From positions 82,447,574 to 82,511,573 of the forward strand of contig NC_087063.1 in NCBI RefSeq assembly GCF_963678635.1: a stretch of 64,000 nucleotides of DNA, given 5' to 3'. Of this stretch, positions 24,401-33,253 are shown piece after piece (within the stretch, counting starts at the first letter, position 1; each line of letters starts with the position of its first letter). The notes beneath the pieces were generated by a model. That model ran no database searches. It was not told the DNA's origin and saw only the letters and a program-made list of their open reading frames with translations. The stretch comes from Symsagittifera roscoffensis (lineage: Eukaryota > Xenacoelomorpha > Acoela > Convolutidae). The position numbers and the translations under genes are program-made.

Positions 24401-24939
24401 TCCGATTTCATAACGCTTGCTAATCGCCAGCGTAATATTATATCAAACATTTAAAGCAAAATAAAAGAATAATGCGAAACAGGTACTGGTCAGATTCAAA
24501 TCGTGATTATAGCAAAAGTGCCACCAAATAAGTGAACACTTTCCACTTCCAATGCGCACTTTTATTTACGAGTTAGGTTAGAAAAAAAGTTTCGTGCTAA
24601 TACACTACGCTGATTGCTAATGTAATTAATTATGAAACAAGTTACCATCAGAGATGAGTTCAGAAGAGTCCTGTGAACAAAGTTATTTACGGGAAAAAAG
24701 TCTAGTACCTGATTGAATACCCTTGCTTATGGCAAGAGTAATGAAAAGAGACGTGACATGATACTAGATTCAACTTTCCACTATTTTTCTTTGATGTGAT
24801 TATAATAGCGCAAGAGAAACCCGCCCTAACCGATAGTTTTCTTCCCGTTTTTGAGAGTGGTCCACCGAATGATAAAACGGACCACGAAAAAAACAATAAT
24901 TTCAGGAAATATCTAAAACCTACACTCAAGCTGCAATGC
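21405..24939. other. Gene-free stretch with tandem repeat decay
   Basis: No convincing exon. The main structure is the degenerate array at 22720-23830 (listed separately). A TATGATATATCACTCGGCCC block near 21840 belongs to the same dispersed family as 10490 and 15955, and 24480-24860 resembles the 1680-2060 repeat. Confidence 0.5.
22720..23830. repeat. Degenerate tandem array, unit about 160-185 bases
   Basis: Related blocks of the form GTAGCCACTTATGC recur near 22751, 23219, 23405, 23571 and 23731. Each is followed by a stretch of the type TTTGGCAGGGTAGTTCTCGAG plus AAAAGTCAAAAAG. Units are strongly diverged and differ in length, so this is an old satellite-like or transposon-derived array. 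No coding. Confidence 0.6.
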
Positions 24940-25965
24940 TCATAGAAGAGATTCAATTTGGTCAGAGCTACTAGAATAAAAAGAAATATCTCCACTGTCG
25001 AAAAAAGCTAGCACTAACTGCACAGAATGAAAACTTTCTACTGCTGATAAATCTAAGCTTGGATTCTCGTTAACATCAAATATTTGAAGTACAAAATCGG
25101 GCCTTCCTTTTGAATTGCGAGAATATTTTCTGTCTCTGTTATAAACACTGTAAACTGGACAATTTTGCTGACTTTTTTCCGTTTTCACGCTTTGAGAATT
25201 TTTCAAAACTGACTTCAGACAGTCGTCTGCCGAATAAAATAAATTGTCGTCAAGTAAATTGGGTTTTTCCAAATTTAAAAGCGATTCTTCGTTTGAGTTC
25301 CAGGAATCACTTTGTGGAAGAAATTTCAATAGTTTATAGGGATAAAAATTTCTTCTGTTTAATTTTAAACGAGAAACGGATGATTTCCATTCTGAAAAGA
25401 ATAAACATTCTGTGAAAAACGCTTCATTGGCATTTAATTTTGGCCACCAATTACAACCAAGCCGAGTATCATTTTCCGGTATCTGATCTCGCGTATCTAC
25501 CTTCTCCGAGGAGCTATTTAAATAGTCAAATAGTACACTATCACTGGAATAATTATCAAGGTCATCGATAAATTGATGATAATTTGAATCCAAGATCAAA
25601 TCACTCATATCAAATGGCTTCAAATTGAAACCGAGATTTCTAAGATAACTGTAAACAAAGTAACAATGGGGCTTAACCGATAGCTCGGAAAATAACTCGG
25701 CAAAGGAAAAGCTTTTTGATTCGGAAGCAACTTTCAAATGGCCCAATTCACAGTAATATAGAGCTTCCTCTTCATAAAGAACGACATTCTCTATTTCTCT
25801 GCAATAATATCCAACAGCATTGAAAACTTTCTGGTTCTTGCAAGCTTTTAAAACTATTCTGCCAGAATCGCAAATCTCGGCGGCGGATATATTCAATTTT
25901 TGAACAATTTTATCGCTCACAGATCCATAATGCTCTGTTAAAGTTTCTGTGCAGCACTTATCCAT
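24940..25965 (-). CDS. TSEN54: tRNA-splicing endonuclease subunit Sen54
   Basis: A single-exon frame of 341 codons from ATG 25965. Residues ~60-115 carry the Sen54 signature: VVLYEEEALYYCELGHLKV, a FSFAELFSEL helix, then YFVYSYLRNLGF, matching the winged-helix N-domain pattern (EEALyLlE-G-L ... YqVYsyLkrlGf). The C-terminal part (PDFVLQIFDVNENPSLD, then VQLVLAFFDSGDISFYS) fits the beta-rich C-domain ending. The middle is variable, as usual for the family. Known role: a structural subunit of the heterotetrameric nuclear enzyme that cuts introns from pre-tRNA; Sen54 itself has no catalytic triad. The start is 241 bases downstream of the RPL14 stop on the same strand. A good acceptor (TTTTTTTTCAG, ending at 25997) precedes the ATG, with a donor-like GTAAGT at 26060, so a 63-base 5'-UTR intron or a trans-splice site is possible. 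Confidence 0.85.
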   Translation of the reverse strand: MDKCCTETLTEHYGSVSDKIVQKLNISAAEICDSGRIVLKACKNQKVFNAVGYYCREIENVVLYEEEALYYCELGHLKVASESKSFSFAELFSELSVKPHCYFVYSYLRNLGFNLKPFDMSDLILDSNYHQFIDDLDNYSSDSVLFDYLNSSSEKVDTRDQIPENDTRLGCNWWPKLNANEAFFTECLFFSEWKSSVSRLKLNRRNFYPYKLLKFLPQSDSWNSNEESLLNLEKPNLLDDNLFYSADDCLKSVLKNSQSVKTEKSQQNCPVYSVYNRDRKYSRNSKGRPDFVLQIFDVNENPSLDLSAVESFHSVQLVLAFFDSGDISFYSSSSDQIESLL

Positions 25966-26206
25966 TTATCCTTTCATCTACATACAAAAACGATATCTGA
26001 AAAAAAATCACAAGAGATGATATCGCCGTTCAAAAAAAAATGTTTTCAGTAGCTACTTACAGCATCTCACTAAAAGCTAAAGCACTTCGTCGTAAAACAA
26101 ATTATTGGGCTGAAAATAAATTAGAGGCCATGGACAAGTAATTCAACAAGAGCTTTCAACAATTGGAATCAAATTGAAGTTCATGACCTTTGTCAAATTT
26201 TCTGCT

Positions 26207-27233
26207 TCATTTCTTGGCGCTTTTGTTTATCTCAGCCAATTTCTTTCTGATAATCGCAGTTCGCTGAAAAAAAAATTAAATAGTAAAAAAATTTTATAAA
26301 AATTCTATGTCATACTACTATGTTTCAATTTCAGGTAGATATTTTACCTTCTTTTTGATGTAGGCGCACTTGAACCTGTCGTAGTCAGTCATGTTTTCAC
26401 GCTGAAAATAATTTCAGTGAATTATTGGTCTTAAGCACAATTTTTTCAATGAACTCACAGAAAAGTTGATTAAGTTTCAAATCATATCACTAATTTTTTC
26501 TTCAAAACTAGGTACAATTATGACACAGGGGTCCCTGTAAAACCAAGTGTGACAGAAGGTTCCCATGTCATACTAACTGTAAGCAAATACAGCTGTTAAT
26601 TAAATTATTCGACGTCGCTCGATCATTTTGAACACTTTTTTCAAATTCAACTAACCTATCTAATTTACGCTATATTATTCCATGCTTCGTAATATCAACG
26701 CCGAAACAATTAATTGAATCAGGCTGAGGCACTAATTATATTAACGCCGGTTAGATTCTTGGAACGCCTCTATCACACTTGTACCGAAAATTCGCAGCTG
26801 GATTGCGAGAACGCTAAATACCTTAATTTTCTTCTGCCAAGCTTCGTAAAATTTGGTGGCCTGGAACTTCTCCTGAATTTTGCACTCCTTGTATTTGTCA
26901 GTAACAACTTTGGAGTGCGCACTCCATTGGAATCCTTCCACAATCAGCTTTGTCAGCCTTAAAGTCTTGAAGGCGATCGAAGCCCTGGCAATTAGTCGCA
27001 CTTCCTTTCCATGGGGATGGAAGATGTCACAAATTGCTCTTCGCTGGTCGACGACATTCACAATCACAGCTAATTTATTCTTGTATCTCTTCTGCTGAAT
27101 TAGAGCAACTCGTCCAACTTCGACGAAGACCTTGAGAAAAACTAGTTCAACTATTTTCAAACGAAGAGAACTAAAATTTTATTCGAAAACGAAGTATTAC
27201 CTTGTTATCGGAGGAATCTGCTTCAGCTGACAT
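26207..27233 (-). CDS. RPL14: 60S ribosomal protein eL14
   Basis: Four exons: 27233-27201, 27130-26822, 26401-26348 and 26263-26207. Every donor and acceptor is GT/AG (for example AACAAG|gtaat and tttttctcaag|GTC), all introns are phase 0, and the product is 150 residues, within the family's range. Exon 2 carries VFVEVGRVAL, LAVIVNVVDQRRAICD, RLTKLIVEGF, SAHSKVV and ATKFYEAWQKKIK, the eL14 KOW-type SH3 barrel and following helix. Exon 3 carries the conserved MTDYDRFKCAYIKKK, and exon 4 the basic tail RTAIIRKKLAEINKSAKK. Role: component of the large cytosolic ribosomal subunit. An insert after the VDQRRA block (IFHPHGKEVRLIA) is longer than usual. TSEN54 follows closely on the same strand. Confidence 0.93.
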
Positions 27234-27670
27234 CTTGACCTGAAGTTGCATAAAATTTTAAAATGAAGTTGAATTAACTATACAAGCAACAGTCACCGGT
27301 CAATGAGTAGAATGGTCCAAGAGCAGAAAGGGTCTAAGAGCAGAAAAACAAAGAAATATTGAACTATACGAGCTTTTCGATAAAAACAAGTTTTAGAACC
27401 CTCAATATGGTGGCGTGTCACGGAGCCGAATACCTGGATAGCCGAAAAATAAATTACTTCTGGGATGGCCAAAAAATAAATTCGTTCCCGGATAGCCGAT
27501 AATTAGGATCTACTTAACAATTACCCCCCGCCCTTACCAATTCCTTAATGGGAGGGGGAGTAGATTCGTTACTAGGTACCATAGGGATACCATAATATCC
27601 TACCCCTCCATAGTTAAAGAGATCCTACACACTTACTTGAAAAACATTGTTTTCTCATTTGGGGTACCTA

Positions 27671-28042
27671 TAGGGTTGTGCGGACTTACTTACTAGCAAG
27701 TAAGTTACTAGTAAATATACTAGTAACTTACTAGTAAGTAAAATAAAGCTTATTCCTAGTAAGTTGAACCAAAATGAATTTTTTGAAAGAAATGAGGCTC
27801 AATTATCAGTCGAAAGAGCAGATAAACTGTTTTCATATACTGCAACGCTGCTTTACTTGATAAAACTGACCATAAGGATTATTTAGTTGATTTTGAGGAA
27901 AATGAATGGTCTTGAAAACTACCAAGACCCTGAGTTTTTGAAACTTACTAGTAAGTAAAAGTAAGTTACTTGTAAAAAAGTGGTAACTAACTAGTAACTT
28001 ACTAGTAAACGAATTTTACTTACTAGTAACTGCACAACCCTA
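27671..28042. mobile_element. hAT-like MITE, 372 bases
   Basis: Perfect inverted ends TAGGGTTGTGC / GCACAACCCTA, directly flanked on both sides by the 8-base duplication GGTACCTA (27663-27670 and 28043-28050). Both subterminal regions are full of the palindrome ACTTACTAGTAAGT and its parts, typical of transposase-binding subterminal repeats. No coding. An 8-base duplication with these ends is the hAT pattern. Confidence 0.88.
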
Positions 28043-28395
28043 GGTACCTAGGATTTTCTCGGAAGGGGGAGACAGATGTTCAAAAAAACAGGCCAAAAAG
28101 GCAGTTTTGGTGATTTTTTGAAAAATTTTGATTAAAAAGTTGCGTTTTTCAGCGCGTGCTGGTGGTCCTCTTTAAAATTAGTTTGTTGAAAAATTTTGGT
28201 GTTTGTCGGCCGAAAATGGATATCTTAAAAAATACCAAAGAGGGACACTCTGGTTGGTGAGGAGGTCGAATCCCGGTAGCAGTTGGGCTTTTGTTGTTAA
28301 TTAATTCAATGAGAATAAAAGTATTAGCCAATCAAATCTCGTATAAATGTTCGGAATTTTGTTAGCTAACAGGCTGCAAAACTTTGGTTACATGT

Positions 28396-28596
28396 CAGTA
28401 TTTAGACAGCCGCGTATTCATACTGGTCAGTATTTAGACAAACACTGTTTCAACCAATCAGAATCGAGACAAAGAAGAAATTAATAAATAATTATTATTT
28501 ATTTTGGATTATTTATGTTTTTTCTCGATTCTGATTGGTTCATACAGTATTTGTCTAAATACTGACCAGTATGAATACGCGGCTGTCTAAATACTG
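28396..28596. mobile_element. Foldback MITE, 201 bases
   Basis: The two arms (about 28396-28475 and 28516-28596) are inverted copies beginning CAGTATTTAGACAGCCGCGT and including ACCAATCAGAATCGAGA near the loop; the loop is AT-rich. Each arm also contains a second copy of CAGTATTTAGACA. No clear target duplication was found. Confidence 0.8.
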
Positions 28597-28848
28597 GCTG
28601 CACTCCAAAACTTTGAAGCACTTTTTTGTCCAATCAAAATGCGCCTCAATTTAGTGAAGAGTTTTCTGGTTTAATTTAATTAAAATCGGATGTATTCAGT
28701 TTTTTTCGGCTATCCGGGATGCGGCTCCGTGGGTACGCACCCTCAATATTACCACTGAAAAATGGATTATATTACAAGCCCAAGTAAAAACAAGAATCTA
28801 TATTTTGTTTTTAAGAACTCATTGGGTTCATATTTGAAAAGAGTAAAA

Positions 28849-28986
28849 GAAATTTGATTTTTCTTTTCAAAACTAGGAAATATAAACCCAGATGAGTGTT
28901 TATAATCAGTGAGAGGTGACTTCTACGAGAAATTTGATTTTTCTTTTCAAAACTAGGAAATATAAACCCAGATGAGTGTTTATAAT
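28849..28986. repeat. 58-base direct duplication, period 80
   Basis: The segment starting GAAATTTGATTTTTCTTTTC is repeated without visible change at 28849 and 28929. A diverged relative of the unit lies near 29300-29370. Confidence 0.9.
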
Positions 28987-29389
28987 TACACAACTATTAT
29001 TGTTTAAGATATTCTATGATGCAAAATACTTTATGTGAATATAAGTACATATGACATACACTTTCTGTCTTGAAATACAATTAATGATTTCATTTCGTAT
29101 CCAAAAATCAAAAATGTAACAAAATAGATAGCGGTACGATTGAATTAAAGATTATTAAAACAAAATTTTCCGTTGTGCAATCGGGAAAAAAATGAACCAG
29201 TTTCTGTGGCAAAAACAAAAACAACAATTTATAATTTGTTTGAAGGATCCATTTTCTATTTAAAACGCGTAACACTCAACGGTTTTACAAGATGCTCTCA
29301 CTGTCAGGTCAGTGAGATGTCACTTCCACGAAAAGCTGGATTTTTCTTTTCGGTATCTAGGAAAATAGGAACTTGAGAATGCGTTAAAC

Positions 29390-30266
29390 TTGTGAATACA
29401 ACATTTTCGCACATTTTTGTGCAGCTTCAAGTTTTAAAATTCTAAAATAATATGAACAAAATGATCAAAGATCATAGAAAAAAATTCCAAGGATTTAGAC
29501 TGGAATGTGATAAAGGGACTCCTGACACCCTGAAAAAACTCAGTTTTGTGCCACACGAAATCTGAGGGATGAAAACCCTTGGACAATACTCCTAAAGCCT
29601 ATATACTAATTTAAGAAATTTAAAATGTTAATTCAAACGTTTTCGCACATTTTGTGCATCATCAATACTAAAAAAAATTTTTCCAATATTTACAAAACGA
29701 TCTAAGATCTGAAAAATGAGAAACATGTCTAAAAATGCTCTCAAATGTATTGACCAATCAAATTTGAACAACTGTATTTACATGATCATAACGTAACCAT
29801 TAAAAACATTTTCCTGGAAGTTTCAGGGATTTTTTTGTTCTTTCATGCTAATAAAATTTCGATTTGGGAACCTTTTTGCTTCTGACATATCAGTTTTTAA
29901 ACTTTTAGCCATGTTCTATACTAATACTACTATTATATAATACTACTGCTATGATACTTTTGACCTTCTGATTATATCTACAGAGGGAGTGAAAAAAAAA
30001 AGATACAAAAGATCATGAGAAGTACCCTACACGTCATTCATTCGAAACTTAAGCAATTAAATTGAGAACACGTTAAAATGGTAGATTCAAACGAACGTTT
30101 TCGCACATTTTAGGTTCGTGCATCTTTAGGTTTTGAAAATCTAAACTACCCGAACAAAATGATCAAAGAGCATAAAAAAGTCACACACGTCATTCTTTCA
30201 AATTTCAAAAATTTTAACCAATCCTAATTCAAAATTTTTAAAATAATGTAACAAATGTTAAGTAAA
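29390..30266. repeat. Degenerate repeats with CGTTTTCGCACATTTT blocks
   Basis: Blocks of the type TTTTCGCACATTTTGTGCA recur near 29404, 29639 and 30099, each followed by a related AACAAAATGATCAAAGA-type segment (29457, 30155). No gene. The giant LTR element is inserted at the right edge. Confidence 0.55.
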
Positions 30267-31189
30267 TGTAACATTCGCCCGGAAGATACATATCGACGGA
30301 TAACAAAACTAAGTCTTAAGACGACTGGCTAGCGTCTAAACAGAGCTTTGCATGTTTTTCACCGTCTCTACCAAGCCAGTACTTTTCGGTGGTCTTTCTT
30401 ACATCAGGCTGACAAAAACGTTACTGTTCTCCGGCTTCGACCAGAACGCTCAAATTAACTAGATTACATGCAAAAATAGTGAGCTCATGGCTGGGTCTCA
30501 GTATCCCCAGACCACGAGGTCACTCCTAAAAACAGGGCTACTACTTATTATATTACTATTGTTTTTGTTCAGTAGATAAAAATCATCATCTCCATCGAAG
30601 ATGGATCAACCCTTTCCCCTCTACTCCTAGCACCTCATCCTTGTCAAAACTAATCAAAATATCAGTTAAATTCAAGTCAGGACATGACAGGATGCTAAAA
30701 TTCAATATAAGTTCATAAAAGTCCACGTCCCGAGACCCTTCCGGATTCTTGAATCCGGTGAATCAAGCTTCTTAATATCCAGTTCACAATAACTCGGAAG
30801 GCTGGGTTTTACCCTTCACCGTTGCTCGCAACGGCCTTGCAACTATTGTAACAGCACAATAGTTGCAACTCGGAACGTCCTCTGCTGTTCGGTAGTTCGT
30901 TGTTGTTTTTTTTAGTCTCGATTTCGTACTGTTCGTAATCGCAGATAAAAATTGTTCTGTTCCTTTCTGCTATTTTAGCTAAAATGGCCGTCTCTGACGT
31001 TTCTCAGAAATATGACGTCATAATTCGAATTTTTAAAAATTAGAATTCCAGAATCTTCTAGCCTTCACCGTTTGGCTAATCGTTCAAATAACGTCCTTAT
31101 CCGTTCTAAATCGCCAACTCGGAAGGCTTGCTGCTAAAATACCGAATTCTGCAGAGACTGCATTTTGGCCATTCTGGTCGAATGTCACA
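30267..31189 (-). repeat. 3' LTR
   Basis: A 923-base copy matching 53977-54899 throughout as read by eye. It contains two neighbouring hairpins: CCGTTGC-TC-GCAACGG, and TTGCAACTATTGT pairing with ACAATAGTTGCAA around a 6-base loop (30837-30868). It also has one ACCCTTCCGGATT motif (30735-30747) of the type arrayed in the leader, and ACCCTTCACCG, which is complementary to CGGTGAAGGGT copies in the leader. Confidence 0.97.
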
Positions 31190-31205
31190 TACTCCCCGGA
31201 CAGTC
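31190..31205 (-). promoter_or_regulatory. Candidate polypurine tract
   Basis: On the minus strand GGGGAGTA directly precedes the 3' LTR, the expected place for the plus-strand primer. It is short and contains one T, so the call is positional. Confidence 0.4.
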
Positions 31206-32009
31206 CGGTCAATGTCCTCATTGAATCGCGCAATGTTCTAAGTGGTTACAGTGTCATCGAACAGAATTTACAAAATGCACGAAATTACTTTTACCTACGT
31301 CGCATCGACTCACTGCAGAATATAAATGGCATCATCCTACATCACTATAGCCTTCAAATTCTTTCATTAATCTGCACATTGAGGATATGACTTAAGATAA
31401 AACATATTTTCTGACTTCCAGTGTCAATATCCCGATTGAAACTTTTTCTCCTAGATTTAAAAGGTGTTGGCTTGCAGGACAGTCCTGCCAACCAACAAGC
31501 TAAAATTATCCTACTATGCTCCTTCCCTTTGGAAATCTTGCTTGTTTATTGTCCTGAATATTAAAACTAAGGAACTTTGTGGTTAGAAAGAACAATGCAA
31601 CAACCTCCCTCCTCAAGGAGTTACTCAAGTTTTTCATGTCACCACAAAGTGATCAGCCTTCCTAAGTGATTAAAAACAATCATGCAGGCTGGAATATTTA
31701 AATATACTCTTCCCTCAAGCCTTTCTAAATAAATAATAAGTGAGTGTCTCTAAAGCCACTTCAACTAAAACCAAAATGCAAATTTATAAATGCAACAATT
31801 TCCAAACTCAACTCAAATGTTTCAGTTTTCAATTACAACTTGGTTGCTTGGTTTCTCACTTGAGTTTTTCACACACATAAAACAATTCTGAGTTTTAACT
31901 TTTCTTCATCATCCCTTTGTTCTCTTCTTTTTTCGTCGTTTAGAAGTTCTAAAACTTCTAAATTCTTCTAATTTTCTTTCTTGTTGCCTCTTGTTTTCTC
32001 GACCATTCA
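31206..32009 (-). other. Element 3' untranslated region
   Basis: About 800 bases between the last frame and the 3' LTR. No coding frame of note on either strand. It has a CCGGACAGTCCGG palindrome at the LTR-proximal end (31197-31209). Confidence 0.5.
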
Positions 32010-33224
32010 TCAATGCTCCATTTCCTCCTCCTGTGACGCTGACTCTGCACTCTCGGTCTCCGTGTCTTGTAGCACGTCATTGACTATCCTGACGCTGTTG
32101 GAAGCCGTCCTCCAACACTTCTGCTCTTCCACCCTCTGTTTACAGCAAGGTAGGGGATCCACGTTTGATTCTCTGTTTCTACAGAAGCTGTTGTGGAGAC
32201 ACAACGTCACGTTTCTCTCCAAATCTTCTTTCAGCATCTCTGCCTTCTCATTTCCACTACGCTCGCTCGTCCTGGAAATTCTTTTCACAGCGGTGGTCAC
32301 TGCATTCCGATGGGTCACGAAAGCTCGCTTGAAAGCTCCTGCCCCAATGTCCAGCTGATATTCACTGTACACTCTGCCATGTTTCGACATATGCTTTTTC
32401 GCATACTCGTACAACCATGCAGTCATGTTAGCTCTGAACCATGGCATCAATCGTTTTCTTGCCCATATCTTCTTCACTTCCATCGGAATGTTTAGAACTT
32501 TGCACATTGTCTCAAAAAGATCTAAATCTTTTAGACAATCTAATTTCTGCAATTGTTCTCTCGTCGGTGCTTCCTGTCTATTATTTTCTCTCACATGAGC
32601 TTCCAGCCATCGTATCGCCATCATAACTCCCACTATCACTATTGTTATGGGCTGTGATGAATCTGGTAAACCCATGGAGAGCAGCTCTCCAGAGTCCCAG
32701 ATCAACACCAGATTACTACGCTTGGGATACCACCAGGTCTGCAGCAAGCAGTGGCAAGGAAACTCATCATGCGTCAACATGATGCTCCTCCAATTACGCT
32801 TTCCCGAAGCTTCCAGCAATGGTTCCACTTCCATCATCACTCGGTGGATTTCATCATTCTCATCTACTGCATTGTAATCTGTGACAGTTGATCCTCTCTG
32901 TTTCTGTTTTTCAAAGTCACTGAAGTTCCCGCTCACATATCCCATGAATTTCTTTCCTAGTATTGACTCCAACTCTTCTTTGGTTCTTTCTGGAACTGCT
33001 GAGAAAATCTTACACAGTAACTCGTAAGACTTTTCAGACATTCTTGCCAACCTCACGCACTTCGGCACTGAAAAAGCTTGATCCACGATCGTTCTTGTGC
33101 TCTTCACGTCCACAGCCACGAAATGTACAGGGTATCTGCTCTTGCACATTGGAGCCAACGTTGAACCCACCAAATATCGTGCTCCTGATGGTCTACAATA
33201 AGTTTCGCTGTGTCTGATGTTCAT
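32010..33224 (-). CDS. Element ORF, 404 codons, unknown function
   Basis: Last frame of the element, ATG at 33224. The frame is open back to 33308, overlapping the end of the previous frame by 55 bases, so it could also be reached by a -1 shift. No family recognised. A central hydrophobic strand (PITIVIVG at about residue 190) resembles the core strand before GINDHLHS in the large upstream frame (also PITIV), hinting at a distant third SGNH-like fold, but the GxND motif is absent. The C-terminus is acidic (ETESAESASQEEEMEH). Basic, Arg-rich segments (VKRISRTSERS) could bind nucleic acid. Codon use matches the neighbouring element frames rather than the host. Role unknown. Confidence 0.75.
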   Translation of the reverse strand: MNIRHSETYCRPSGARYLVGSTLAPMCKSRYPVHFVAVDVKSTRTIVDQAFSVPKCVRLARMSEKSYELLCKIFSAVPERTKEELESILGKKFMGYVSGNFSDFEKQKQRGSTVTDYNAVDENDEIHRVMMEVEPLLEASGKRNWRSIMLTHDEFPCHCLLQTWWYPKRSNLVLIWDSGELLSMGLPDSSQPITIVIVGVMMAIRWLEAHVRENNRQEAPTREQLQKLDCLKDLDLFETMCKVLNIPMEVKKIWARKRLMPWFRANMTAWLYEYAKKHMSKHGRVYSEYQLDIGAGAFKRAFVTHRNAVTTAVKRISRTSERSGNEKAEMLKEDLERNVTLCLHNSFCRNRESNVDPLPCCKQRVEEQKCWRTASNSVRIVNDVLQDTETESAESASQEEEMEH

Positions 33225-33253
33225 CTCCGTTTCGATTGCTTCCCTCCATTTTC

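Larger units (their letters stand above)
27409..28741. mobile_element. TIR DNA transposon, non-autonomous, with nested insertions
   Basis: The left end (GGTGGCGTGTCACGGAGCCG, then GGATAGCCGAAAAA) and the right end (its complement with a few changes, 28705-28741) form terminal inverted repeats of about 45 bases. CTCAATAT flanks both sides (27401-27408 and 28742-28749); the direct match can be read as long as 11 bases. No transposase frame. The interior contains a hAT-like MITE (27671-28042) and a foldback (28396-28596). The GGTGGCG start is shared with the element at 5678, and the direct repeats of 8-11 bases suggest a Mutator- or hAT-type enzyme in trans. Confidence 0.65.

Noticed and set aside
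32010-33224. An env-like gene in the position after pol
   Set aside because: No signal peptide, furin-like site or membrane anchor is visible in this or the other two extra frames; composition is cytosolic.
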